In this document: positions 29,844-38,569 of the stretch, in pieces | Layout of the letters: every line of letters begins with the position of its first letter | How positions within the stretch are numbered: position 1 is the stretch's first letter | Source of the DNA: Microbacterium sp. zg-B185 | GTDB lineage: Bacteria > Actinomycetota > Actinomycetes > Actinomycetales > Microbacteriaceae | Assembly (NCBI RefSeq): GCF_030246885.1 | Contig: NZ_CP126739.1 | Span: 1,674,001-1,738,000 of the forward strand | Length of the DNA: 64,000 nucleotides | Direction of reading: 5' to 3' | Translations under genes and position numbers: made by a program | Notes under the pieces: generated by a model | The model's input: only the letters and a program-made list of their open reading frames with translations | Database searches by the model: none | Told to the model about the DNA's origin: nothing

Positions 29844-30941
29844 TTGGCGGGTCACCATGGGCGGCAAGCAGCTCGGCAAGCTCGGGGGAAACATTTGTCT
29901 TTAGGAGTACAGCCCGAGCGCTGCCAGCACTTCGGCCAGCTCTTGCGACTGCTTCCGCATCTTTGCCTGCTCATCCTGCGCCGTGGACGAGCCGAACGAA
30001 GCATCACCTACGCGGCGATCACGATCGCCGTCGCCATGACAATCAATGTTGATGCGGTCTATCGGCCCCTCGATGCACTCCTCGATGGCTCGAATGTTGC
30101 GACACTCATCGGGGATTGCGCGCTGATGATCGGGATCTTTTTTCTTGGCCGGGGGATCATGAAAGCGGGGGAGTATCAGCCCAGCCCTGTCCGCGTTGCG
30201 CTCGGCCCCACAACCCTCCTTGTTGCTCTGGGTGGCGTCGTGGTCGCCTTCTTACTCATCGACCGTGGCGATACGACAACCAACTTCATGATCGATCTCG
30301 GAGCGCAACCTGCGGCCGCTGCATATTCGATGATCCAGTTCAGCTACTACGGGATCGTCGTTGGGACCATGGCAGTTCTCGCGAGTCGCCAGTATGGGCT
30401 CAGTACTGGTGTCCAGCGTTTGCCAGCCGGCTCTCTCGTCGTCGGCGCGCTCCTCGGAGTCGTCTTCTGTGTCGTGGTCCTCGTCATGGACGTCGCGCAC
30501 CTTGTCGGGCGAGTCGACGTGATGGGTGCTGTCTCGATCGCGTATAGCCCGCTCTACCTCCTGACCTTCCTCTTCCTCTGCGTCGGACTCGCTGGGCAGC
30601 CGACAGTGCGCTACCTGAGCGCGCGCCGGAGGGCGGCGCGAACACGCACGCTCATCAACGAACTGTCGCCCGCATGGCGAGCGGCGACGATCGTCCGGCC
30701 GGGATTGAGCCAATCGGATGCCGCACCCGTGCGTACGGAGGATCTCGAGGCGCAGTTGCATCGGAAAGTCGTCGAGATTCGCGACGCGATGATCGACCCG
30801 CGAGTGTCGTTCTCTCTGAGCGCGAACGATCGACTCGTTCTCGAGAGTGCAGAGCGGCATCTCCTCGGGGCCGACGGAGCTGGACTTGACGCGTCGGGGG
30901 AGCACGCCTCCCGGCACGAGTCGCAGCAAGGTGCGGCGTGA
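29844..30941 (+). CDS. Membrane protein resembling the MAB_1171c / DUF6545 family (5' end uncertain)
   Basis: Up to 365 residues from a TTG at 29844; the first ~50 residues are basic and unlike a protein N-terminus, so the gene may be 5'-truncated or start later. Residues about 55-255 hold five or six membrane segments (e.g. IGDCALMIGIFFLGRGIM, VALGGVVVAFLLI, LVVGALLGVVFCVVVLVMDVA). The C-terminal 110 residues are cytoplasmic, with TLINELSPAWRAATIVRPGL and EDLEAQLHRKVVEIRDAMIDPR, a pattern I associate with MAB_1171c-like proteins. It is coupled (GTGA) to the hydrolase downstream. Function unknown; a signalling or membrane-stress role is a guess. Confidence 0.6.
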   Translation: MAGHHGRQAARQARGKHLSLGVQPERCQHFGQLLRLLPHLCLLILRRGRAERSITYAAITIAVAMTINVDAVYRPLDALLDGSNVATLIGDCALMIGIFFLGRGIMKAGEYQPSPVRVALGPTTLLVALGGVVVAFLLIDRGDTTTNFMIDLGAQPAAAAYSMIQFSYYGIVVGTMAVLASRQYGLSTGVQRLPAGSLVVGALLGVVFCVVVLVMDVAHLVGRVDVMGAVSIAYSPLYLLTFLFLCVGLAGQPTVRYLSARRRAARTRTLINELSPAWRAATIVRPGLSQSDAAPVRTEDLEAQLHRKVVEIRDAMIDPRVSFSLSANDRLVLESAERHLLGADGAGLDASGEHASRHESQQGAA

Positions 30942-32083
30942 GAGGCCCGATCGCGCTGGCAGGCGCGGTGGCTGTCGTGACATCTTCGGCATTGGGCCTT
31001 GGACTGGTGATCGGGCGCCGACTGACCGCCCCTCCGAGCTCGCGCAGATTCGATCTGCCCATCCGTGGCGTCGAACAGGATGGCGACCGGCAAGCGATCG
31101 TGCTCGACCGAACCGACCAAACTGAGTCCTCGGGTGTGTTTACCCTGTTGTTCCTAGGCGGCGGCTGGCTACAACTATCTGATGAGGTTCTTGATCGCGG
31201 ACCTGGGCGCGTCGCACGCGTTGTCACGGGGACCGCACCGGGCTTTAGCCCGTCAATACACGGGCGCGCGTCGTGGAGCGGAATCTGCTTCATGACGCCA
31301 GCCGATGCAGGTCTCACCGCTCACGACGTGGGCATCCCCACTCCGTCTGGCGTCGCACCGGCGTGGCGCGTCGATGGCAACGGTGAGCACCCGGCGACCT
31401 GGGCAATCCATATCCACGGGCTCGGCAGCCCGCGAGCGGGAACGCTGCGCGGAGTGCAGGTCACCTCCGAGCAGGGCTACACGTCGCTCGTCGCCACCTA
31501 CCGGAATGACGGCGAAGGCCCGAGGAACGGAAGTGGTCGGTCAACGCTCGGCGCCGCTGAAGTGGACGACGTCGACGCTGCGATCCAGTACGCCATCGAT
31601 CAGGGCGCGCGTCAGCTCGTTCTCTTCGGCTGGTCGATGGGAGCGCAGGTCGCACTCCAGCTCGCTGCACGGCCGCGTTACGGGCGGCTGATAGCCGGGC
31701 TCGTGCTTGAGTCGCCCGTTCTCGACTGGGTCGCGACGATCAAGGCGAACTGCGCTCGTGCCGGGCTGCCGGCCGCGGCGGGGCTCCTTGCGCTCCCGTG
31801 GCTCACATCGCCCCTGCTTGCTCGTGCAATCGGTCTGCCTGGCAGCATCCCTCTCCGGGATCTCGACTGGATCCAACGGGCATATGAGCTCGTCGTCCCA
31901 ACTCTGATCCTCCACGGAGAGAACGACGACTCGGCGCCGCCTGCCGTCTCTCGCCAGCTTGCAGCGCTGCGTGCAGATCTCGTTCAGCTCGAACTCTTCG
32001 ACGCGGATCACACGATGACGTGGAACTCCGATCATGAGCGCTGGCGATCCACTGTCGCCGCCTGGCTATCCCACCGATCCTGA
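30938..32083 (+). CDS. Membrane-anchored alpha/beta hydrolase
   Basis: 381 residues from a GTG at 30938 overlapping the previous stop. An N-terminal hydrophobic helix (about 4-25) probably anchors it. From about residue 150 there is an alpha/beta-hydrolase fold: HIHGLGSPR oxyanion segment, nucleophile Ser in FGWSMGAQ, Asp after LILHGEND, and the final His in FDADHTMTW. Substrate unknown; the fold fits a serine esterase or peptidase acting near the membrane. It is paired with the MAB_1171c-like membrane protein. Confidence 0.85.
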   Translation: MRGPIALAGAVAVVTSSALGLGLVIGRRLTAPPSSRRFDLPIRGVEQDGDRQAIVLDRTDQTESSGVFTLLFLGGGWLQLSDEVLDRGPGRVARVVTGTAPGFSPSIHGRASWSGICFMTPADAGLTAHDVGIPTPSGVAPAWRVDGNGEHPATWAIHIHGLGSPRAGTLRGVQVTSEQGYTSLVATYRNDGEGPRNGSGRSTLGAAEVDDVDAAIQYAIDQGARQLVLFGWSMGAQVALQLAARPRYGRLIAGLVLESPVLDWVATIKANCARAGLPAAAGLLALPWLTSPLLARAIGLPGSIPLRDLDWIQRAYELVVPTLILHGENDDSAPPAVSRQLAALRADLVQLELFDADHTMTWNSDHERWRSTVAAWLSHRS

Positions 32084-32393
32084 GCCCCATCGCGCGAACG
32101 GAGTTCGGATGCCTCTGAGCCGTGAAGTCCTGAGCCCCAGATCTCCAGATATCCGCCGTCGGCCAGGGCAATCTGATGGCCCGGATTCCCCGTGATTCCG
32201 GGGTATCGGCCTCGCCGAGGCGTGAGCGAAGCGGGAACAGCGGTAGTTCACACTTCCTTCACGCTCAGGCCAGGTGCGGTGCCCTTGAGACGGAGGCCAT
32301 GGCTCTCGTCCCGCGGAATTGCGGGCAGTCGTCGTAGCCAATGCGCTGGATTTACCGTGGGATTCTCGCCCACCGTCGGTATTCCGGGGAGTC
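32084..32393. other. Convergent intergenic region with a small hairpin
   Basis: About 310 bases between two converging genes. A short hairpin CCCCG-TGATTC-CGGGG lies at 32188-32203 and could contribute to termination. No gene seen. Just to the right, inside the 3' end of the next gene, is a tRNA T-arm-like sequence (32416-32432). Confidence 0.45.
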
Positions 32394-33047
32394 TCAGAGC
32401 GGGTCGAGCTGTATAGGGTCAGGGTTCGAGTCGCCGCTATCGCGGAACGAAGCAAGCCACGCACGTGCATCGTGCGCGGAGGTCAGGGCTGTACCGCTAA
32501 CTATCCAGTTTGCGCCATGAGCTCGAGCGGCTCGGCCCCTTTCGTGGTCCACGCTTCCATCGATGCCGCGTAGGGGATAGTCAACGAGCTCATCGAGCAA
32601 CCGGAGCCTCTCCTCAAGAAAGCCCGTCCCGGCATTTCCGGGCTCGACGGTCATTACGAGAACTGCCAGGTCGCTGGCGAGATCGGCCGGCAAGGCGCTG
32701 CCGGGGGATACTGCGACGCCCGCCCGCACCCCGGATGCCGTGATCCGATCGACCGACTCGCGCCAATGTGGACTCTCTACGTGCACGACAACGAGTTCGG
32801 CGAATGCCGTCCAGGCATAGAGCTCGGGCCTTGGGTCTGCAAGCATCAAATGAGCTTCAGAGCGGATTCCTGTTGCCTCGCCAATCTCGCGGGCGAGCTC
32901 GGCGGCGAATCCGCCTGCCGGACCGATGGTTCCGTCGGAACGATCCCAGTGCCACACGTCGAGGCCGGCGGCGACGAGCCGATCCGCTTCGCTGCGGACG
33001 CGTTCGTGGGGAACCGACCATAGCGATCCGCCGATCCTGAGACTCAT
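32394..33047 (-). CDS. Ribulose-phosphate 3-epimerase-like protein
   Basis: 217 residues from the ATG at 33047, overlapping the SorC-type regulator stop (ATGA). RPE-type barrel with the metal-binding set preserved: H and D in VWHWDRSDG, H in SEAHLM, the VMTVEPGNAGTGF loop, and the catalytic Asp in GIDGSV. Compared with typical RPE (HVDVMDG, HLM, PGFGGQ, DGG) the motifs are diverged, as in allulose-6-phosphate epimerases, so the substrate may be a ketohexose or ketopentose phosphate. The last ~12 codons overlap a tRNA-like sequence, so the C-terminus may have been replaced. It is divergent from the sugar operon at 34170. Confidence 0.8.
   Translation of the reverse strand: MSLRIGGSLWSVPHERVRSEADRLVAAGLDVWHWDRSDGTIGPAGGFAAELAREIGEATGIRSEAHLMLADPRPELYAWTAFAELVVVHVESPHWRESVDRITASGVRAGVAVSPGSALPADLASDLAVLVMTVEPGNAGTGFLEERLRLLDELVDYPLRGIDGSVDHERGRAARAHGANWIVSGTALTSAHDARAWLASFRDSGDSNPDPIQLDPL
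32416..32432 (+). repeat. tRNA T-arm-like sequence, candidate attachment relic
   Basis: GGGTCAGGGTTCGAGTC resembles the variable-loop/T-arm of tRNA-Ala. The same segment occurs, same orientation, at 45783-45799 (one extra G) and in the tRNA-Ala at 52015-52031 (two changes). No tRNA body surrounds this copy, so it may be a left-over integration boundary at the end of the epimerase gene. Confidence 0.4.
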
Positions 33048-34072
33048 GCGCTCCCCCCCGGGCGGGGCGACGCTGCCGCGAGTGCCTCGATGGCAAGTGT
33101 GTGGTCGGTCACGAGCCCTGTGATCAGCCCGGCACGGGCAACGGCGGCAACAGCTACCGCTTTCCGAGCGCCGGCAGCGACGGCGAGGACGCGGGGGATC
33201 GCACGTAGCTGAGCGGAAGACACGGCGATTGTCCGGTCGACGAAATCGTCTGCGATCTCGGCGCCGTCCGCGGCCAGCAGCGTCGCCGACACTTCCGCTA
33301 CTACCCCTCTTGCAACGAGGTCTTCTCGCTCGCCCTGCGGTAGGAACTCGTAGAGCTGCGAGTCCGGCGGGTTCCAAGAGCCGACCGATACGAGCGCGGT
33401 CGTCACATCTGCGAACATCGCGAACGCCCGCGCGATATCCGGCTGCTGGCGGAGCGAGCGCGCGGTCTCGGCGGTCTCGACGACGAGCGGGGCGAAGATC
33501 GGATGTGCCGACCCGCCGGAGTTCTGGGCGATGAGGCGTACGAGCTCGACGGGCGACTGACCGACATCAGATCCGGCGGCGCCGGTCAGTTGGACGATCG
33601 ACATTCGTGGAAGGCGGGGCAGCGACGTCGTCAGCGCGCTCAGCGTGCGCCCCCACGCCATGCCAAGCACTTCGCCGTCGCGGAGGGTCGAGCTGAGGAA
33701 TTCTGCGGCGGCCGCGGCGACTCGCTTGCGCACCTGTTCCGTGTCGCCGTTGGCATGTACGACGATAACTTCAGCAAGCCCGAGGTGCTGCGCGAGTTGC
33801 TGGGAGAGGTCCCAGTCGACGGCTCCGTCGTCATTGAGGGATATCGTGACCAGCCCTTGCGCGCGGGCGAGTTCGAGCATTCTCGCGACCTTGAAACGCG
33901 AGATTTGGAACTCCGCGGCGATCTGGATCTTGCTCTGATCCTCGAGGTAAAAGCGGCGTGCTACGGCGAGCAACTTGCTGCGCTCTTCCACCGTCAGCTC
34001 GTCGGATTGGTTCGACCGTGCACGCGCCAACAGGGGGCTTCCGTTCTTGAGAGGTTGCGGTTTCGTCTTCAT
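33044..34072 (-). CDS. SorC/DeoR-type sugar-responsive transcriptional regulator
   Basis: 342 residues; the ATG at 34072 is chosen because upstream codons in the same frame are antisense to the permease gene. The N-terminal helix-turn-helix is clear (LLAVARRFYLEDQSKIQIAAEF then QISRFKVARMLELARAQGLV), followed by the SorC sugar-phosphate-binding domain (GMAWGRTLSALTTSLP, VELVRLIAQNSGGSAHPIFAPLV, and the late GLITGLVTDHTLA). It is co-transcribed with the epimerase-like gene and divergent from the ABC/kinase operon, which it most probably controls in response to a phosphorylated sugar. Confidence 0.9.
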   Translation of the reverse strand: MKTKPQPLKNGSPLLARARSNQSDELTVEERSKLLAVARRFYLEDQSKIQIAAEFQISRFKVARMLELARAQGLVTISLNDDGAVDWDLSQQLAQHLGLAEVIVVHANGDTEQVRKRVAAAAAEFLSSTLRDGEVLGMAWGRTLSALTTSLPRLPRMSIVQLTGAAGSDVGQSPVELVRLIAQNSGGSAHPIFAPLVVETAETARSLRQQPDIARAFAMFADVTTALVSVGSWNPPDSQLYEFLPQGEREDLVARGVVAEVSATLLAADGAEIADDFVDRTIAVSSAQLRAIPRVLAVAAGARKAVAVAAVARAGLITGLVTDHTLAIEALAAASPRPGGSA

Positions 34073-34093
34073 GACTCTACTATCGCACATATG

Positions 34094-34105
34094 GGCAGCG
34101 CTGCC
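34094..34105. promoter_or_regulatory. Palindrome GGCAGCGCTGCC in the divergent promoter region
   Basis: A perfect 12-bp palindrome 22 bases upstream of the SorC-type start codon and 64 bases upstream of the permease start. Its position between divergent regulator and operon makes it a candidate operator. Confidence 0.4.
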
Positions 34106-34169
34106 GCTCATCTGAGCGAATGAAATCCCACAGATATGCCGGGGACCGGCTGCAAGGAGGCAGAGGACG

Positions 34170-35249
34170 ATGCGTCGACGTATACCGAATGAGGTGGGCA
34201 TCGCGGCTGTGCTGGTGCTGGTCGTGATCGCGTTCGGCTTCCTGTCACCGAATTTCCGCACGCTGGAGAACGCGCAGGTCCTTCTCCTCAACGGCGCGGT
34301 GATCGCATTCCTGGCACTCGGGCAGACGTTCGTGCTGCTCACAGGTGGCATTGACCTTTCCACTGGCTCGAACGTCGCGCTGACCGGCATGATCGCCGCC
34401 CTTTCCATGCAAGCGGGTCTGCCCTGGTGGGCGGCTGTGCTTATCGCCATCGCAACCGGCTTGTTCGTCGGTTCGATCAACGGCGCGTTGATCTACTACC
34501 TGAAACTTCCGCCCTTCATCGTGACCTTCGCGACCTTCGGCGTCGCCGCGAGCATCCCGCTCATCCTCACCGGCGGCGGCTCCGTGAACGTCGCAGACCC
34601 GTTCTTCGCCATCATCGGTCGAGGTGCGCTTTGGGGCATCCCGATGCCGGTCATCCTCGCTACTGTGGCCGCGATCATCTTCGGCTTCGTGCTGCGGTTC
34701 ACCGCCACCGGCGTACACATCTACGCAGTCGGGGGCAACGCCGAGACGAGCCGCCTGGCGGGCGTCAACAGCGGCCGCGTCATCCTCCTCGCCTACGCAC
34801 TCAGTGGACTGTGCGCGGCGATGGGCGGCCTGATCGTGACGAGCCGGCTCATGGTCGGATACCCCAGCGCCGGATCCGGCAACGAACTCTTCTACTCCAT
34901 CGCTGCCGCCGTCGTCGGCGGTGTGAGCCTGTTCGGCGGCATCGGATCCATCAGCGGCGCACTGCTCGGGGCGCTCCTCATTGCGACCGTCTCCAACGGC
35001 ATGAACGTCGTCGGCGTGCAGAGCTACTGGCAGCCGCTCGTCATCGGCCTGATCATCCTCGGCGGCGTCATCATCGACACCCATCGACGTCAGCTCTCTT
35101 TCGCCGCCCTCCTGGGCCGGTTCCGGCGTTCGCCGGGTCAGGAGTCGAATCGCGGCAGCGGGACGACCGGGACGGGGCTCGCAGCTCCCTCGGCCGGATC
35201 GACGGTACCCGCAGGCGGATCAGCCGGACCCGCACCGTCCACCCATTGA
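34170..35249 (+). CDS. Ribose-type sugar ABC transporter permease
   Basis: 359 residues from the ATG at 34170 (CAAGGAGG upstream). RbsC/CUT2 permease with about eight to ten membrane helices; typical segments are TFVLLTGGIDLSTGSNVALTG, NGALIYYLKLPPFIVT and RFTATGVHIYAVGGNAETSRLAG. The C-terminal 35 residues are a Gly/Ser/Pro-rich tail. It is the first gene of a seven-gene operon (permease, lipoprotein, ATPase, SIS isomerase, kinase, aldolase, oxidoreductase). CUT2 importers usually take up monosaccharides, so a pentose, hexose or polyol is likely. Confidence 0.92.
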   Translation: MRRRIPNEVGIAAVLVLVVIAFGFLSPNFRTLENAQVLLLNGAVIAFLALGQTFVLLTGGIDLSTGSNVALTGMIAALSMQAGLPWWAAVLIAIATGLFVGSINGALIYYLKLPPFIVTFATFGVAASIPLILTGGGSVNVADPFFAIIGRGALWGIPMPVILATVAAIIFGFVLRFTATGVHIYAVGGNAETSRLAGVNSGRVILLAYALSGLCAAMGGLIVTSRLMVGYPSAGSGNELFYSIAAAVVGGVSLFGGIGSISGALLGALLIATVSNGMNVVGVQSYWQPLVIGLIILGGVIIDTHRRQLSFAALLGRFRRSPGQESNRGSGTTGTGLAAPSAGSTVPAGGSAGPAPSTH

Positions 35250-35344
35250 CCAGACCCGGCGAGAAGGGCCGACTCGCCACGGATACCACCAGGCTCACCA
35301 TGTCACCACCGAAAGAACGTCACCACTGCAACTAAGGAGCAATC

Positions 35345-36343
35345 ATGCGACGACGCATCACACTGACAGCCGCGGCAGCGGGGATCCTCCTCCTGCTCAC
35401 CGGCTGTTCCGGCGCCATCGACACCGGCACGGGCACAGCGCCCACAGCATCAGATGGGTCGATTCCTCGACCTGCCGCGTGCGACGAGGACACCCCCTAT
35501 ATCGCTGTCGCCCTTCCCAACCTGACCAATCCCTACTACATCGCGATGAAGCAGGGCTTCGAGGAGCAGGGCGAAGAGCAGGGGTTCGAGGTTGAGGTTC
35601 AGGTCGCGAACGACGACGACGCTGCGCAGCTGTCCCAGGTGCAGTCGATGCTGCAGAAGAACCCGTGCGCCCTTGCGCTGAACGCTGTGAAGTCGGAGCC
35701 GGCCGCGGCGATCGTCAAGGCCGCGAACGACGCGGGCGTTCCGGTATTCACGGTCAACGTGATCGTCTCGCCGGAGTCTCTTGAGGCGCAAGGCGCTTCG
35801 ATCGTTCAGTACCTCGGCGCAGACAACGCCGCCGGTGGCACGCAGATGGCCGAGCAGGTGCTGACCGACCTGGGTGCTGACGCGACACTCAACGTCGGTT
35901 TCGTCACCGAACCCGACGAGGTTCCGACGGTCCTGCGCGATGAGGGCTTCGAAGCCGGCATCGCCTCCAACCCGAACGCGAAGGTCGTCGCAAAGGTCGA
36001 CGGCAACGTGAAGCCCGATGACAGCCTGGCCGCGACGACGGAGATGCTCAGCGGCAACCCTGACATCAACGTCATCTTCGCCAGCACCGGCCCGGGTACG
36101 TACGGCGCCCTGCAAGGTCTTGGGGGGCATCCCGATGTGCAGCTGTATGGCTTCTGCGCCTCGGAAGAGCCGCTCACCGGTCAGTACATGGGCTGTGTCG
36201 CTCAGGAACCGGAATCGTACGGTCAGCAGGTCATCGACCAGATCCGCGGTTGGGTCGACGGTGACACCCCTGAGCCCGAGATCCTGCTCCCGCTGAAGAT
36301 GTTCGTCTCCGGCGAGACCCCCGCACCGGGCGAGGTCGGCTGA
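35345..36343 (+). CDS. Sugar ABC transporter substrate-binding lipoprotein (RbsB type)
   Basis: 332 residues from the ATG at 35345 with AAGGAG upstream. Signal peptide with lipobox LTGC (C21). The mature protein is a ribose-binding-type fold: IAVALPNLTNPYYIAMKQGF at the start, DDDAAQLSQVQSMLQ, then PVFTVNVIV, and TGPGTYGALQGLG. Asn and Asp positions typical of monosaccharide contacts are present, but the ligand cannot be deduced. It is the extracellular receptor for the CUT2 permease and the double-domain ATPase that flank it. Confidence 0.92.
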   Translation: MRRRITLTAAAAGILLLLTGCSGAIDTGTGTAPTASDGSIPRPAACDEDTPYIAVALPNLTNPYYIAMKQGFEEQGEEQGFEVEVQVANDDDAAQLSQVQSMLQKNPCALALNAVKSEPAAAIVKAANDAGVPVFTVNVIVSPESLEAQGASIVQYLGADNAAGGTQMAEQVLTDLGADATLNVGFVTEPDEVPTVLRDEGFEAGIASNPNAKVVAKVDGNVKPDDSLAATTEMLSGNPDINVIFASTGPGTYGALQGLGGHPDVQLYGFCASEEPLTGQYMGCVAQEPESYGQQVIDQIRGWVDGDTPEPEILLPLKMFVSGETPAPGEVG

Positions 36344-36344
36344 C

Positions 36345-37895
36345 ATGACGGCGATGGATGCGGCCACCGGTGCCGCGATGGACGGAGCGGCCGGTTCGGG
36401 CCTCGAGGTCCGGGATGTCGCCATGAGCTACTCGGGCGTGACGGTGCTGAAAGGCGTGTCCATCGCCGTCAGACCCGGTGAGGTGATCGGCCTGGTCGGC
36501 CATAACGGCGCAGGCAAATCCACCCTCATGCGTGTCATCTCCGGAGCGATCAAACCGGTCTCCGGAGCGGTCCTTCTCGATGGGGAGCCGAAGACCCTCG
36601 GCTCCCCGATCGATGCCCTGGATGCCGGCATCGCGACGGTGTACCAGGAACTCTCGCTCCTACCGAACCTCACCGTCTCGCAGAACGCGTTCCTCGGACA
36701 TGAACGGACCCGCGCCGGCCTTCTCAGCAAGGACCAGATGCGCGAGCGGACCCGGGCGCTGACGACCGAGTTCGGTCTCGACGTCGATCCCGATGCCAAG
36801 GTCGGCAGCTATCCGGTCGCCACCCGGCAGTTGCTGGAGATCGCGATCGCGACGCACCGGAACGCACGCTTTCTGCTACTCGATGAGCCGACCACAAGCC
36901 TGGAGGGCGCTCAAGTCGACCGGTTCCTTGAGATCGTGAAGTCGCTTTCGTCTCGCGGCATCGGCATCATCCTCGTTGACCACAAGCTCGAGGAGCTGTA
37001 TGCCGTGGCCTCGCGGGTCGTGGCGCTCGTCGACGGAGAGGTCCGGATCAATGCCAACGTGAGTGAAGTCTCGCGGCAGGACGTCATCACGGCGATCGCC
37101 GGGGAGGACGCCCTTGAGCTCATCGGACGTCAGGCGCGTGTCCCTCAGGAGGCGGTCGAGTCCACTCGCCCGGTGACTGTGGCCATTGAAGGGCTCCGCA
37201 CCGGCGCCCTCTCCGACGTGACGCTGCGTGCTCACGAGGGGCGGGTGCTCGGAATCTACGGACTCGTCGGATCGGGGCGGACCGAGCTGCTTCGAACGCT
37301 CGTCGGCCTCGACCCGATCAGAGGCGGAAACGTCACGCTGTTCGATAAGCCGTTCGCCCCGCGCGGACCGCACGAAGCGAGGAAGGCGGGCGTGGTGTAT
37401 GTCACCGAAGAGCGCAAGGTCGACGGCATCATCCCGCAACTCGACTCGTCCATCAACGCTCTCCTGCCTGTGCTGCGCCGCGCCTATCGGTGGGGGAGGC
37501 TCGACCGCTCGCGGCTCAAAGGCATCGCTGCGGAGTACATGGACCAGCTCAAAGTCAAAGGCGATCGCAACGGGCCCATCGAGAGGCTCTCCGGCGGCAA
37601 TCAGCAGAAGGTCCTGCTCGCCCGAGCGCTGGCCCAGAACCCGAAGGTGCTGCTCCTGGACGAGCCCACCAAAGGCGTTGACCTTGGGGTGAAGGCCGAC
37701 ATCCATCACATGGTTCGCCGCCTTGCCCACGAGAACGGACTGACAGTCATCGTGGTCTCAAGCGAGGAGGAGGAGATCTGCGAGGTCTCCGATGACGTCC
37801 TCGTGATGAGCAATGGAACCGCCGACGGCACCCTCCTCAACCCCGCCTCCCTGACTCCGGCCTCGCTCCGCCACGCGGCGTGGGACGCCGCGTAA
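36345..37895 (+). CDS. Sugar ABC transporter ATP-binding protein, two ABC domains (RbsA type)
   Basis: 516 residues from the ATG at 36345, two bases after the lipoprotein stop. Two tandem nucleotide-binding domains: the first with GHNGAGKST, FLLLDEPTTSL and IGIILVDHKLEEL, the second with GLVGSGRTEL in place of a classic Walker A, LSGGNQQKVLLARAL and VLLLDEPTKGVDLG. The degenerate second P-loop is normal for RbsA-like proteins. It powers the CUT2 importer. Confidence 0.94.
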   Translation: MTAMDAATGAAMDGAAGSGLEVRDVAMSYSGVTVLKGVSIAVRPGEVIGLVGHNGAGKSTLMRVISGAIKPVSGAVLLDGEPKTLGSPIDALDAGIATVYQELSLLPNLTVSQNAFLGHERTRAGLLSKDQMRERTRALTTEFGLDVDPDAKVGSYPVATRQLLEIAIATHRNARFLLLDEPTTSLEGAQVDRFLEIVKSLSSRGIGIILVDHKLEELYAVASRVVALVDGEVRINANVSEVSRQDVITAIAGEDALELIGRQARVPQEAVESTRPVTVAIEGLRTGALSDVTLRAHEGRVLGIYGLVGSGRTELLRTLVGLDPIRGGNVTLFDKPFAPRGPHEARKAGVVYVTEERKVDGIIPQLDSSINALLPVLRRAYRWGRLDRSRLKGIAAEYMDQLKVKGDRNGPIERLSGGNQQKVLLARALAQNPKVLLLDEPTKGVDLGVKADIHHMVRRLAHENGLTVIVVSSEEEEICEVSDDVLVMSNGTADGTLLNPASLTPASLRHAAWDAA

Positions 37896-37911
37896 CCGAA
37901 AGGACTCAATC

Positions 37912-38550
37912 ATGTCCACGAATTCGACCATTCTCGATGCCGCCCGGCTCATCGTGCGCAACGAAGGCGCCGCAGTACTCGCCGTCGCGGACCAGATCGA
38001 TGACACGTTCATCGAGGTCGTCGACCTGCTGCAGGACTGCAGCGGCAAGGTCTTCGTCACCGGTTCGGGTACCTCTGGTGCTATCGCGCGGCGCATGGCT
38101 CACTTGCTCGCCGTCTGCGGGACACCGTCCGTGTTCATCAATCCCATGGACGCCCTCCACGGCACGATGGGCGCCCTCGCCCCCGGCGATGTACTCATCT
38201 CGATCTCCCGGGGCGGCGAGTCGAGCGAGATCAATGACTTCTCCACCCGGGCACAGCGTCGCTCCGTCAAGGTGGTCGCGATCACGGCGGCGCCTTCGTC
38301 CAGCCTCGGCCGCCTGGCGGACCTGACGGTCACGCTGACCACCGAAGGCGACGGCGACCCGGGCGGGGTGATCGCGATGGGAAGCACACTCGTGACCGCT
38401 GCGTGGGGGGATGCCCTCGCCAACATCCTGATGCGCCGCCGCGGGTACGGGTGGGACCAGGTTCTGGAGACGCACCCGGCGGGGGCAGTCGGGCTGATCA
38501 CTGACCTTCCCGATCCACTGGATCGCATCGACGCTCCCACGTCGGCCTGA
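37912..38550 (+). CDS. SIS-domain sugar-phosphate isomerase (PHI / KdsD-like)
   Basis: 212 residues from the ATG at 37912. The sugar isomerase fold is evident: KVFVTGSGTSGAIARRMAHLL, DVLISISRGGESSEI, VKVVAITAAPSSSLGRLADLTV and a late MGSTLVTAAWGDALA. Such single-SIS proteins include 6-phospho-3-hexuloisomerase and arabinose-5-phosphate isomerase; here it would interconvert a phosphorylated aldose/ketose made by the kinase encoded next. A CBS domain, as in KdsD, is absent, which slightly favours the hexuloisomerase type. The exact substrate is unknown. Confidence 0.85.
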   Translation: MSTNSTILDAARLIVRNEGAAVLAVADQIDDTFIEVVDLLQDCSGKVFVTGSGTSGAIARRMAHLLAVCGTPSVFINPMDALHGTMGALAPGDVLISISRGGESSEINDFSTRAQRRSVKVVAITAAPSSSLGRLADLTVTLTTEGDGDPGGVIAMGSTLVTAAWGDALANILMRRRGYGWDQVLETHPAGAVGLITDLPDPLDRIDAPTSA

Positions 38551-38569
38551 TTCCGCGCAGGATGAGCAG

